Positions 8,508-17,596 of a stretch of DNA of 64,000 bases are shown here, piece after piece. The notes under the pieces were generated by a model. The model was not told where the DNA came from, ran no database searches, and saw only the letters and a program-made list of their open reading frames with translations. A program made the translations under genes and the position numbers. The stretch spans positions 620,001 to 684,000 of the forward strand of contig NZ_QVIO01000003.1 in NCBI RefSeq assembly GCF_003416895.1, in the 5' to 3' direction. Numbering within the stretch: position 1 is the stretch's first letter; every line of letters begins with the position of its first letter. This DNA comes from Duganella sp. BJB476 (lineage in GTDB: Bacteria; Pseudomonadota; Gammaproteobacteria; Burkholderiales; Burkholderiaceae_D).

Positions 8508-9953
8508 TTAAGGCCGCGCCATCCAGCCACCGCCCATGGCGCGGTACAAATCCACCGACGCCACCAGCATGCGCGTCTTCAGCTGCAGGCGGCCGACGTC
8601 GGCGTTGTACAGCGTGCGCTGGGCGTCCAGTTCCTCCAGATACGACGCGTAGCCGTTGCGATAACGGTTATGCGCAATGCGCAGCGTTTCGGCCGCCGTC
8701 GCGCGGCGCGCGTCGTTCTGCACCGCCTGTTCCTTCAGGCGCGCCAGCGCACCCAGGCTGTTGTCGGTTTCGGCAAAGGCGGTGCGCACCGCATTTTCAT
8801 ACGCATAGATCGATTGGTCCCGCTGCGCCGCCACTGCGTCGGTCTGGTACTGCACGCGGTCGCCCTCGAACACCGGTGCGACCACGGCGCCGGTCAAGCG
8901 CCACAACGCCGTCGGCGCGTTGATGAAATCGTGCCACTTCAGATTCTGCACTCCCCCCACCATCGTCAGCTTGAACGACGGCAGCAGCTGGTCGCGCGTG
9001 GCGGCCAGGTTGGCGTTGACCGCCACCAGGTTGAATTCGGCGCGCGCGATATCCGGCCGGCGCCGCAGCAGTTCGGACGGCAGCCCCGCCGGCACCGCCG
9101 GCGCGGACAACTGCACCAGCTCCAGCCCGCGCGCCACCGGGCCGGGATTGCCGCCGGTGAGGATGGACAGCGCGTTTTCCTGTTCGAAGATGGAGCGCTT
9201 GAGCTGCGGCACCTGCTCGGCGGTGGTCTGGTATTCGGCTTGTGCCTGCAGCCATTCCAGCCGCGAGCTGTAGCCGACGTCGAACTGGCGCTTGGCCAGG
9301 TCGCGCGATTCTTCGCGCAGCTTCAGCGTGGCTTCGGTCAGCGCCAGTTGGGCGTCCAGTCCCCGCAGGTTCAGGTAGCCCGAGGCCACGGTGGCGGCGA
9401 TCGACAACGCGGCCGCATCGGCGTTGGCCTGCTCCGCCTGATAGGTGGCGGTGGCGGCGTCGGTCAGCGCGGCCAGGCGGCCCCACACGTCGACTTCATA
9501 GCTGGCCTGGAACTCGGCCTGGTAGACGTTGGTGACATAGGGAACGCCGTTGTAGGCCAGCTGGCGCGTGCGGGTCGGCGCGGTGTCGACGAAGACGTTG
9601 GCCTTCTGCCCAGCGGCGGCCACGCCCACCAGCGCGCGGTACTGCGTGACGCGGGCGCGCGCGATGCGCAGGTCGCCGTTGTGTTCCAACGCGGCGGCCA
9701 CCAGCGCGCTCAGTGCGGGATCGCCGAAAGCTTGCCACCATTGCGCCTCCACGGCCGCGCCCTGCGCCGTCTCGGCGGCGGTGCGCCACGCGGACGGCGT
9801 CTGCAAGCTCGACGCGGGCGCCGGCGGCGCCTTGGCCGCGCAACCGCCGATCAACAGCGCCAACGCCAGCGAGCCATTCCCAGCCAAGGCGACGGCCAGT
9901 GGAGCAAGCCGCCGCGCGCCGGACCGACGCTCCGATGCTGCATAGCCTTTCAT
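8508..9953 (-). CDS. Efflux outer membrane factor of the EmrAB-type operon
   Basis: This 481-residue NodT-family outer membrane factor has a lipoprotein-like leader (LALALLIGGCAAK, Cys near residue 38). Typical motifs are EVDVWGRLAALTDAATATYQ, LPSELLRRRPDIARAEFNLV, and the end DLYRAMGGGWMA. The start overlaps the stop of the adaptor gene (ATGA at 9950-9953), so the two are translationally coupled. It is the third gene of a minus-strand operon whose end faces the RND operon across about 10 bp. It differs clearly from the NodT protein at 2264-3712 and presumably serves only this second pump. Confidence 0.9.
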   Translation of the reverse strand: MKGYAASERRSGARRLAPLAVALAGNGSLALALLIGGCAAKAPPAPASSLQTPSAWRTAAETAQGAAVEAQWWQAFGDPALSALVAAALEHNGDLRIARARVTQYRALVGVAAAGQKANVFVDTAPTRTRQLAYNGVPYVTNVYQAEFQASYEVDVWGRLAALTDAATATYQAEQANADAAALSIAATVASGYLNLRGLDAQLALTEATLKLREESRDLAKRQFDVGYSSRLEWLQAQAEYQTTAEQVPQLKRSIFEQENALSILTGGNPGPVARGLELVQLSAPAVPAGLPSELLRRRPDIARAEFNLVAVNANLAATRDQLLPSFKLTMVGGVQNLKWHDFINAPTALWRLTGAVVAPVFEGDRVQYQTDAVAAQRDQSIYAYENAVRTAFAETDNSLGALARLKEQAVQNDARRATAAETLRIAHNRYRNGYASYLEELDAQRTLYNADVGRLQLKTRMLVASVDLYRAMGGGWMARP

Positions 9954-11149
9954 GGCTTGACTCCGGCGGTCTTGGCCGGCGCGGCGCTCGCGTCGTTCAG
10001 CTCCGCCGAAGTATCGATGCTGACCACCACCGACATCCCCGGCGCCAGCCGGCGCGCCTTGGCCTGGCCCGGATCGATGCGGATGCGCACCGGTATGCGC
10101 TGCGCGATCTTGACGTAATTGCCGGTGGCGTTATCGGCCGGCAGCACGCTGAATTCCGAACCGGTGGCCGGCGAAATCCGCTCCACCTGGCCGGTCAGCA
10201 GCGCGCCGTCCAGCGCATCGACCTTGAAGGTGGCGCTCTGGCCGACCTGCACGCCGTTCATCTGCGTCTCCTTCAAATTGGCGATCACCCACATCTGGCG
10301 CGGCACCAATCCCATCAACTGCGCGCCGGTGTTGACGTAGGCGCCCTTGCGCACCGTGACCTGGCCCAGCTGGCCGTCCTCCGGCGCCGTGATGCGGGTG
10401 TTATCCAGGTCCACCTTGGCCGACTTCAGCGCCGCCGACGCATTCGCCACCGCCGCCTCCAGCGACAGCTTGTTGACCACCACCGTCTGCACTTGCTGCT
10501 TGGCGATCTCCAGGCTGGCGCGCGCCTGTTGCACCGCCGCCGCCGTCTGCACCTTGGCCGCCTTGGACGAATCCTGTTCGCGCAAGGACAGCGAGCCGTC
10601 GGCCGCCAGCGAATTCACGCGGCTCAAATCGGCCACCGACTTGGCGGCCTGCGCTTCCGCGTTGGCCACGGTGGCCTGGTTCAGCGCCACGCCCGCTTCC
10701 GCTGTGCGGCGCGCCTGCTCCCAGTTGGCCAGCGCCGCCTTTTGCGCCGCCAGCTGCGCCTGCGCCTGATCGTAGCGCTGCTGGTAGATGCGGTCGTCGA
10801 TCAGCACCAGCAAGTCGCCCTGCTTCACCTGCTGGAAATCCTGCACCCGCACGTCGACCACGTAGCCGGGCAGCTGGGTGCCGATCAGCGTGACCTGGCC
10901 GCGCACCAGCGCGTTCTCGGTGGAGACGATGGCGGTGCTGAACGGCGGCAGCCGCCACGCATACAGCACGATCAGCACGCCGACCAGCGCCACGAACGAA
11001 AACGCGATCGCCGAAACGATCTGCGCGCGCCGGTCCGGCGCCGGCGCGGTGGGCGCTGCGGCGGCAACGGCGGCCGCCGCAGCCGCAGCCGCCACCGCCG
11101 CGACGCGGGTTTCGGAGGAAGAGGAATTGTCGGGGGTATTGTTAGCCAT
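9950..11149 (-). CDS. EmrA/HlyD-type periplasmic adaptor
   Basis: The 399-residue protein has a cytoplasmic Ala-rich N-terminus (a run of about 14 mixed Ala/Val residues), one membrane anchor (IAFSFVALVGVLIVLYAW), a lipoyl half (GYVVDVRVQDFQQVKQGDLLVLIDD), a long coiled coil and the second half (DNTRITAPEDGQLGQVTVRKG). The sequence NLKETQMNGVQVGQSATFKV is typical of EmrA-like adaptors. It lies 5 bp after the MFS gene and overlaps the outer membrane factor gene. It links the MFS pump to the outer membrane duct. Confidence 0.9.
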   Translation of the reverse strand: MANNTPDNSSSSETRVAAVAAAAAAAAVAAAAPTAPAPDRRAQIVSAIAFSFVALVGVLIVLYAWRLPPFSTAIVSTENALVRGQVTLIGTQLPGYVVDVRVQDFQQVKQGDLLVLIDDRIYQQRYDQAQAQLAAQKAALANWEQARRTAEAGVALNQATVANAEAQAAKSVADLSRVNSLAADGSLSLREQDSSKAAKVQTAAAVQQARASLEIAKQQVQTVVVNKLSLEAAVANASAALKSAKVDLDNTRITAPEDGQLGQVTVRKGAYVNTGAQLMGLVPRQMWVIANLKETQMNGVQVGQSATFKVDALDGALLTGQVERISPATGSEFSVLPADNATGNYVKIAQRIPVRIRIDPGQAKARRLAPGMSVVVSIDTSAELNDASAAPAKTAGVKP

Positions 11150-11154
11150 AAGGG

Positions 11155-12828
11155 TCAGCGTGATCCGGAATTATTGAGAGAGACATTGGCCATGCCGGTT
11201 TGCGCGTTGTGCGCCGGGCTACCCGGACAGACCACGCACACCGACCACAGATAGCGGCCCAGCATCCAGGCCAGTGTCAGCAGCGCCACCAGGGTAATCA
11301 TCAGGAAGACATCGTTGTACGCGAGGATGTTGGCCTCGCGCGTGGCCGCCGCGCCCAGCGCCGCCACGCCGGTCGCGCTGCGGGCGGCGGGATCGGCCAG
11401 CGCCGCGCCCACGCTGGCGCCGCCGCTCTGGATGCGCGCCGCCACCATCGGATCGAGCAGGGTCAGATGCTCGACCAGTATGCTGGAGTGGAATTTCTCG
11501 CGCACCACCTGGAACGTGCCAACCGCTGCCGAACCAAGCAGGCTGCCCAGCGTCTGCGTGATGCTGAACATGACCGAGAAGCTGACCAGGTTATTCGGCG
11601 CCGCGATCACCGCGCCGAAGCCCGAGACAAACGTCGGCCCGATGAAGAAGGCGCCGCCGAAGGCCAGCAGGAACTGGCTCACATACAGGTCGGCGGGCCG
11701 GGTCAGGTTGGTGGCGTCCGAATCCATGTAGGCGCCAACCGCCATCACCGCCAGCGAGAACATCAGCTGCAACGGGATGCGCGCCGGCGTGATGGTCAGC
11801 GCGCTGGCCACCAGCCCGGCCACGGTGCCGATCATGACGATGATCCACAACATCTGCATCTGGTCGTTGTTCAAGCCCAGCGCCTGCAGGAAGCCCACGG
11901 TGCCGTTGGCCTCCGACTGCACCACGCGGATCAGCAGCACCGACATGGCCAGCCTGGCGATATTGCCGTTGGTGAGCCAGCGCGTGTTGATCAGCGGGCG
12001 CGCGCGGTTATGCTCGACCAGCAGCGCGGCGGCGATCAGCACGATGGCGCCGGCCAGGCACAGGCCCAGCCAGCGCGATTCGAACCACCATACGGTGCGG
12101 CCCAGCGCCAGCACCGCCGACAGCAAGGCCACGCCGGGCGCGAACAGGCCGAAGGTGAGGAAGTCCATTTTCTCGAAAGCCTTGACGCGATCGCCCGGCG
12201 GCAGCTTGAGCACCAGCACGCAGGCCAGCGACAACAGGGCCAGGCCCAGCTCGAAGAAGTACAGGCCGCGCCATTCGCCGAACTCCATCAGCTCCGACGA
12301 GAACAGCCGCGCCATCGGCAGCGCCAGCTGCGAGAAGCCGATGCCGAACACCACCGCCTTGAGCCGGTGCTGCGCCGGGAAGGCCTGCAAGGTGTAGTAC
12401 AGGCCGAGGGTGGTCAGCGCCGCGCCGCTCATGCCGTGCGCCGCCCGCACCGCGATGGCCGAGGCCAGGCCGTGCACGAACAAATGGGCCACGGTGGCCA
12501 GCGCGTACAGCACCAGGAACAGTTCGGTAAAGAGACGCAGGCCGTACTGCTGGCGGAATTTCACCAGCAGCAGGTTCATCGACACATTGGCCATCACGTA
12601 GGCGGCCGGCAGCCACTGGATCTCGGCTGAGTACACGCCCAGCGAGCCTTGCAGGTAAGGCAGGTTGACCGACACCAGCGCGTTGCCCAGCCCGCCGGTG
12701 ACGGCGACGATGAAGCCGATCACCAGGAACGCCAGGCGGCGCTCGGCCGTGTGCAGCGGTGTCGACGGCGACCCCGGCAAGGAGGGACGCTCATGCGGAA
12801 GCCATACTTGTGGAGCGTAAACGTCCAT
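11155..12828 (-). CDS. DHA2-family MFS efflux transporter (EmrB-like)
   Basis: The 557-residue protein has about 14 hydrophobic segments. It begins after a hydrophilic leader with LAFLVIGFIVAVTGGLGNAL and contains YLQGSLGVYSAEIQWLPAAY, a DHA2-type TM2 region. It is the first gene of a minus-strand operon followed by the EmrA-like adaptor and outer membrane factor, so it is the energising pump (drug/proton antiporter). No regulator lies next to it. The upstream 12829-12977 region should hold the promoter, but no clear operator was recognised. Confidence 0.88.
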   Translation of the reverse strand: MDVYAPQVWLPHERPSLPGSPSTPLHTAERRLAFLVIGFIVAVTGGLGNALVSVNLPYLQGSLGVYSAEIQWLPAAYVMANVSMNLLLVKFRQQYGLRLFTELFLVLYALATVAHLFVHGLASAIAVRAAHGMSGAALTTLGLYYTLQAFPAQHRLKAVVFGIGFSQLALPMARLFSSELMEFGEWRGLYFFELGLALLSLACVLVLKLPPGDRVKAFEKMDFLTFGLFAPGVALLSAVLALGRTVWWFESRWLGLCLAGAIVLIAAALLVEHNRARPLINTRWLTNGNIARLAMSVLLIRVVQSEANGTVGFLQALGLNNDQMQMLWIIVMIGTVAGLVASALTITPARIPLQLMFSLAVMAVGAYMDSDATNLTRPADLYVSQFLLAFGGAFFIGPTFVSGFGAVIAAPNNLVSFSVMFSITQTLGSLLGSAAVGTFQVVREKFHSSILVEHLTLLDPMVAARIQSGGASVGAALADPAARSATGVAALGAAATREANILAYNDVFLMITLVALLTLAWMLGRYLWSVCVVCPGSPAHNAQTGMANVSLNNSGSR

Positions 12829-12977
12829 GCTCAGCTGATCCTGATTCTATTTTTGCGGGGCGTAAACTGCGTAATGACGAGCATATCACTATGCACGCCA
12901 TTGTTGCGTATTTTACAGTTTAGCCAAAAGGGATAGGCTGGAGGACGAGGGAAGAGCCGGCCGGCGCCGGCCCGGTG

Positions 12978-13352
12978 TTACTTGGCGCTGCGCGAGCTCA
13001 GCAGCTTGGACAGGCCATAGCCGGCGGCGGCGGCCAGCAGGACGGACACGGCCGGATGGGCGCGCACGCGGCCGCGACCCGATTCGGCCAGTGCCTTGTA
13101 GCTCTCACTCACTTGTTTGCCGCGCGCGATCAGGCGGCTGGAAGAGCTTTCCACAGTATCGGCCACTTTGTTGACGCCATCGGCCACCTTGTCGACGCCG
13201 GTGTGGGCGCGGTTGGCCAGGCGGTCGGTGGTGGGCGGGACCTTGTCGGCGACCTTGTCGATGGCCGCATGCGCGTCGGCGCGCAGGTTGTTGCCGATCT
13301 GGGTGACGCCGTCGCGGGCGGAACTGATTTTGCTGTCGATGCTGTTTTCCAT
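12978..13352 (-). CDS. DUF883/ElaB-YqjD-like membrane-anchored protein
   Basis: The 124-residue protein has a long amphipathic helical region rich in VADKV/VADGVNKVADTV repeats, an RGRVRAHP stretch, then a C-terminal membrane segment (AVSVLLAAAAGYGLSKLLSS). That layout, with the single C-terminal anchor and helical N-terminus, is that of the DUF883/ElaB/YqjD group, some of which bind ribosomes at the inner membrane in stationary phase. Family assignment is by architecture, so moderate. A GC-rich palindrome follows at 12959-12972, without a clear T run. Confidence 0.6.
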   Translation of the reverse strand: MENSIDSKISSARDGVTQIGNNLRADAHAAIDKVADKVPPTTDRLANRAHTGVDKVADGVNKVADTVESSSSRLIARGKQVSESYKALAESGRGRVRAHPAVSVLLAAAAGYGLSKLLSSRSAK

Positions 13353-13529
13353 GATGCTTTCCTTTTTCGGGTGAATGTTGGAACTGCAGGGGCTACGATA
13401 GGCGCATAGCCGGGACTTAACCGTGCGGAAACGAACAGAAAGACAATCGGTCCACTATGTGAACTGGCACACGGACGACAGCGCCTGAAAGGAGCATGCT
13501 GGGCGATACACCCAGCCCAGGAGAGCGGC

Positions 13530-15026
13530 ATGTTTCCCATCTCATCAGCGTCGTTGACGACGCCAGACAGCGTCACTCCGCTGGCGGAGAGCGCCGCCGT
13601 GACAGCGGTCCATCCCAATCAAGTGGCCGCCGCCGGCTCGGCCACCGATGCACCGCCAGCGGCCTCGGTCACCATCGAACTATCGCCGGTGGCCAGCTTC
13701 CTGCTGACGGTATCGCAGTCCCAGGAGCAACTGGCCCAGCTGCAGACAACGGTCGCCAACGGCGCCGAGCCCCGTGAAGCCGCCGCAACCTTGAATGACA
13801 CCACGCAAAACGTGGTGAACGCATTCAACTTGCTGCCAGCGGTAGATTTCAACCAGGCTCAGCTGCAAGGACCGTCGCTGCTCAACAAGCTGGTGCAAAG
13901 CCTGCAACAACAGACCTTCGGCAACGACGCGACGCAGCCTCAGCAGACGGCGGCGCGGAGCCTGGCGCAGATCGGCGTCACCTTGCAAGCGCCGCTGCTG
14001 TCGGATGCGAGCGGCGGCCTGTCGCTGGACAATGAAGTGCTGCGGGCCTCGTTCAACACCGATCAGCAGAACACCACGCAAACCTTGCAAAACACGCTCA
14101 ATACCTTCAGCGAACTGGCGACGCGTTTTGTCGAACAGTTGAGCGCCGCCGGCACCGGCGCGGTGGAAGCGCTCACCGCCCGCCAGCAGGCGTCCCTGAC
14201 GCCAGCCGATGTGGCGGCCAAGGCGCCGCCTTCGCCCCTCGTCAATCCGCAGCAGGCCGGCAGTCAGGACCAAGCTCAAGCCAGCACGCAGGCCGGCGCA
14301 CAGGCGGCAGACGCCGCCGCGGCATCACAGGCAGCGCGCCAGCAGTCATCGTCCGACCTGAGCGCGGCAACCGCGGCCAGCACCCAAGCGGTGGCGCAGG
14401 CCGCCATCGCGCGCAATGCCGCCGCCCTGGCAGCGGCCGCGGGCGCCGCAAACGCCGCCAACACCACGGCGGCCCAGCAAGCGACTGCCGAACAAGACGC
14501 CGCCGCCAATCTGGCTGCGGCCAACCAGGCCGCCGCCTCGGCTGTCGCGCAGGCGCAGGCGGCCCAAGCCGCCGCCGACGCCTTGGCCGCCCAGAGCGCT
14601 GCCGCCTCCGCCGCAGCACAGCAAGCTCTCGCCGCGCAGATCGCCGCCACCACGCCGGAAGCCGCCAACGCCGCAGCCGCCGTCGTGGCGCAGCAGGCCA
14701 GCGCCGCCCAGGCCACCGCAGCCAATCTCGCAGCAGCCAACGCGGCCGCCGCGACAGCAGCGCAGCAGGCGAGCGCCGCCCAAAGCGCGGCGGCCCAGGC
14801 GCAAACCGAGCAGAACGCCGCCACGCAAGTGGCGACAGTGCAGGCCAGCACACTGCAGAACGATCCGTTGCGCGCCAATCCCGCCCTGGCCGCAGCCATC
14901 GCGGCCTACAACATCAACGATACCGGCGCCAACGCCCACACCGCCCAAGCCGCCACCGACACGATCCCCCGCGTCCCGGCAGTGGAAGCTGCCGCCCGCT
15001 CACGAGCATTAGGCAACGCGCCATAA
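13530..15026 (+). CDS. Ala/Gln-rich repetitive protein of unknown function
   Basis: The 498-residue protein has two parts. Residues 1-230 are moderately complex (SVTIELSPVASFLLTVSQSQ, NVVNAFNLLPAVDFNQAQLQ, with several Gln- and Leu-rich helices). Residues 235-440 are almost entirely Ala, Gln, Asn and Thr with imperfect repeats such as AQQASAAQAT and AANLAAANAAAA. There is no obvious signal peptide or membrane segment. The reading frame is supported by an unbroken 1.5 kb span and a non-repetitive N-terminus. The Ala-rich region is predicted helical, probably a long coiled coil or fibre. No family was recognised. Confidence 0.6.
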   Translation: MFPISSASLTTPDSVTPLAESAAVTAVHPNQVAAAGSATDAPPAASVTIELSPVASFLLTVSQSQEQLAQLQTTVANGAEPREAAATLNDTTQNVVNAFNLLPAVDFNQAQLQGPSLLNKLVQSLQQQTFGNDATQPQQTAARSLAQIGVTLQAPLLSDASGGLSLDNEVLRASFNTDQQNTTQTLQNTLNTFSELATRFVEQLSAAGTGAVEALTARQQASLTPADVAAKAPPSPLVNPQQAGSQDQAQASTQAGAQAADAAAASQAARQQSSSDLSAATAASTQAVAQAAIARNAAALAAAAGAANAANTTAAQQATAEQDAAANLAAANQAAASAVAQAQAAQAAADALAAQSAAASAAAQQALAAQIAATTPEAANAAAAVVAQQASAAQATAANLAAANAAAATAAQQASAAQSAAAQAQTEQNAATQVATVQASTLQNDPLRANPALAAAIAAYNINDTGANAHTAQAATDTIPRVPAVEAAARSRALGNAP

Positions 15027-15086
15027 ACCTTGGGGCGCTTGCAGGAAGCATGTAATAATCGGCCGATAGCCACTGCTCAATTGCCG

Positions 15087-15890
15087 ATGAAACGATTGCC
15101 GATACCGGGTACCCTGCTCGCCGCCGTGCTGTCCTGCATCCCGCTGGTGCATGCCGCCCCGGCCGCATCGGCGCTGCCGGTGGTGCCGCTGCTGATCGGC
15201 GACACGCTCGATGAGCAAGGCAAGCCGCGCCCGATGCCGGCGGTCAAACGCAAGGTGCTCGATGCGGTGGCCCAGGAGCTGGGCGTCACGTTCGAGCCGC
15301 GCACCTATCCGTGGGCGCGCGCCGAGCGCTACGCCATCGACGGCGTCGGCCTGGTGTATGGCCTGCCGAAAACCGCCGATCGCCTGAGCGCGCTGCGCTA
15401 CTCCGACACCGCCAGCCACAACAGCCTGTGGCTGGTCACGCGCAGCGACGCCACCTTCCCCTTCAGCCGTCTCGAGGACCTGCGCGGCAAGACCGTCGGC
15501 ACGGTGCGCGGCTATAGCTACGGCCCGGAATTCGACACCGCGCGCGGCAAGCTGTTCCGCACCGACGAAGACATCTCCTCGCGCGGCACCCGCCTCACGC
15601 GCCTGATGCTCAAGCGCGTGGACGTGGTGCTGCTGTTCCAGCCCGACGGCCTGAGCGCGAAAGACCTCGAGAACGACATCCGCGCCTTCATGGCTCCGCG
15701 CTTGCCGGCCATCGGCGCCGCCGCCAACGCCGGCTTCAGCGTGCTGCCCAAGCCCCTGGCCACCGACAGCGGCCAGTTCTTCGCCATCGCCCGCGCCAAG
15801 GACGACGGCATCATCGACCGCATCAACGCGGCGCTGGCGCGCATCCAGAAGCGCGAGGAGGAAGCCAGGCGCCAGCGCGCACCGAATTAA
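15087..15890 (+). CDS. Periplasmic substrate-binding protein (SBP_bac_3-like)
   Basis: The frame is open from 15030, but the ATG at 15087 is preferred because it starts a clean signal peptide (MKRLPIPGTLLAAVLSCIPL, cleavage near HAAPA). The 267-residue protein shows the type II periplasmic binding fold: VPLLIGDTLDEQGKPRP, FEPRTYPWARAERYA, and the hinge-lobe sequence LEDLRGKTVGTVRGYSYG. No transporter permease or ATPase gene lies nearby, so like many orphan members in this group it may be a sensor or scavenging protein. The ligand is unknown; the fold suggests amino acids or polar small molecules. Confidence 0.75.
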   Translation: MKRLPIPGTLLAAVLSCIPLVHAAPAASALPVVPLLIGDTLDEQGKPRPMPAVKRKVLDAVAQELGVTFEPRTYPWARAERYAIDGVGLVYGLPKTADRLSALRYSDTASHNSLWLVTRSDATFPFSRLEDLRGKTVGTVRGYSYGPEFDTARGKLFRTDEDISSRGTRLTRLMLKRVDVVLLFQPDGLSAKDLENDIRAFMAPRLPAIGAAANAGFSVLPKPLATDSGQFFAIARAKDDGIIDRINAALARIQKREEEARRQRAPN

Positions 15891-15918
15891 GACGCCATCC
15901 ACATGGAGAAGATCAAGC

Positions 15919-16200
15919 TTAACTGCTTTTTTTTGCAGCCGATTTACTCATCAGATGCAGTATCAGGACGATACCAATCGAAACAAAAATGGAAGCGCAA
16001 TGATATTGGCTATAGATAAATACATTCTCGCTGACCTCGGTCAACTTACCATGATAGGAAAGGAAAAAATGCCCATTCTCCTCTTTTCCATTGAGCGCAT
16101 CACCGCCGAAATAGGCCATCCCTAAAATCGCGGCCAGGAAATTCAGAAAGGTGAAGTTTCCGGCAAACACCCTGAATTTCTCAAATTTTTCGTTTGTCAT
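15919..16200 (-). CDS. Small two-TM membrane protein, unknown
   Basis: The 93-residue protein has two hydrophobic segments (FAGNFTFLNFLAAILGMAYFGG and CASIFVSIGIVLILHLM) joined by a polar loop, and a Lys/Ser tail. The local sequence is more AT-rich than the genes on either side, which may indicate acquired DNA. It is convergent with the substrate-binding gene on its left. No homologous family was recognised. Confidence 0.5.
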   Translation of the reverse strand: MTNEKFEKFRVFAGNFTFLNFLAAILGMAYFGGDALNGKEENGHFFLSYHGKLTEVSENVFIYSQYHCASIFVSIGIVLILHLMSKSAAKKSS

Positions 16201-16474
16201 ATATTGGCATGATGCGCATTTTGTCGTGGCGGGATTTTAATTAATTCATCCAATGCAACACATTACGCTTTAGTAATAGAAGACGTGCTGGCCGCGCTCC
16301 TGCGGAAAAAGAAAGCACGAAACCGCCGAGCGCCGAATTAAATTCTGAACGCAGCCCATTTGAAAGGCGATAGCGTGCAAAACAGGCCAATCGAAAGCCC
16401 AAGTCACACGATAATATTTTGCGTTTTTGGCGATAATCTTGCCATCACCTCACAACACAACATCAGGAGATCGC

Positions 16475-17596
16475 ATGAAATTGAAGCATATTGCAGCCAC
16501 CCTCGCCTTGCTGGGCGCAGCCGGCGCCCACGCGCAGGACACCGTGGTCAAGATCGGCCACAGCGGCCCGCTGTCCGGCGCCCAGGCGTTTTCGGGCAAG
16601 GACAACGAGAACGGCGCGCGCCTGGCGGTCGAGGAACTGAACGCCAAGCCGATCACCGTGGCCGGCAAGAAGCTCAAATTCGAACTGCAATCGGAAGATG
16701 ACCAGGGCGACCCGAAAGCCGGCGTGGCAGCGGCCCAGAAGCTGATCGACCAGGGCGTCAAATACGTGGTCGGCCCGTACAACTCGGGCGTGGCCATTCC
16801 CGCTTCGCGCGCCTACAACGATGCCGGCGTCCTGATCGCCACCGTCGCCACCAATCCCAAGATCACCCAGCAGGGCTACAAGGGCCTGTTCCGCGTGAAC
16901 GCCAGCGACTCCCAGCTGGGCACCAAGATGGCGCTGTACGCGGCCAATGAACTCAAGCTCAAGACCGTGGCCGTGATCGACGACCGCACCGCCTTCGGCC
17001 AGGGCGTGGCCGAGGAATTCAAGAAGCAGGCCAAGGCCGCCGGCATGACCGTGGCCGGCCACGAGTTCACCACCGATAAGGCGTTCGACTTCACCGCCAT
17101 CCTGACCAAGCTGAAAACCAAGAAGGTCGAGGCGATCTTCTTCGGCGGCTATGCGCCACAGGGCGCACCGATGGCGCGCCAGATGAAACAGCTGGGCATC
17201 AACGCCAAGCTGCTGGGCGGCGACACCATCTGCACCGCGGAGATGGGCAAGCTGGGTGGCGACGCCGTCGGCGAGAACGTCCTGTGCTCGCAGGGTGGCG
17301 CCATCCTCGACAAGTTTGCCAGCGGCCCGGCCTTCAAGGCCAGGTACAAGGCACGCTTCAAGCAGGAGCCGGACGTCTACGCGGCGGCCTACTACGACGC
17401 GGCCATGATGTACGCGCAGACGATGCAGAAGGTGAACTCGATCGATCCGCAAAAAGTGGGAGCCGCCATCAGCGCCGGTTCGTACAAGGGCGTGGCGGGC
17501 ACCTACTCGTTCGACGAACACGGCGACATGAAGCAGTCGCCGGTCACCATCTTCAACTTCAGGGGCGGCCAGCCGGTTCCGCTGACCACCTACTGA
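16475..17596 (+). CDS. Branched-chain amino acid ABC transporter substrate-binding protein (LivK-like)
   Basis: The ATG at 16475 follows CAGGAGA and opens a signal peptide ([20 protein letters not shown]). The 373-residue mature-type sequence is a type I periplasmic binding protein: [55 protein letters not shown], and [15 protein letters not shown]. These match the LivJ/LivK family that binds Leu/Ile/Val or related ligands. No liv permease or ATPase genes are adjacent. Its last 7 bp overlap the end of the convergent hybrid kinase gene. Confidence 0.87.
   Translation: MKLKHIAATLALLGAAGAHAQDTVVKIGHSGPLSGAQAFSGKDNENGARLAVEELNAKPITVAGKKLKFELQSEDDQGDPKAGVAAAQKLIDQGVKYVVGPYNSGVAIPASRAYNDAGVLIATVATNPKITQQGYKGLFRVNASDSQLGTKMALYAANELKLKTVAVIDDRTAFGQGVAEEFKKQAKAAGMTVAGHEFTTDKAFDFTAILTKLKTKKVEAIFFGGYAPQGAPMARQMKQLGINAKLLGGDTICTAEMGKLGGDAVGENVLCSQGGAILDKFASGPAFKARYKARFKQEPDVYAAAYYDAAMMYAQTMQKVNSIDPQKVGAAISAGSYKGVAGTYSFDEHGDMKQSPVTIFNFRGGQPVPLTTY

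Noticed and set aside
12959-12972. Palindrome GGCCGGCGCCGGCC after the DUF883-like gene as a terminator
   Set aside because: No T run on either strand; GC-rich palindromes of this size occur by chance in such DNA.
17590-17596. 7-bp overlap of the LivK-like and hybrid kinase genes as a functional link
   Set aside because: They are convergent with unrelated signals; close packing of stops is common and says nothing about shared function.
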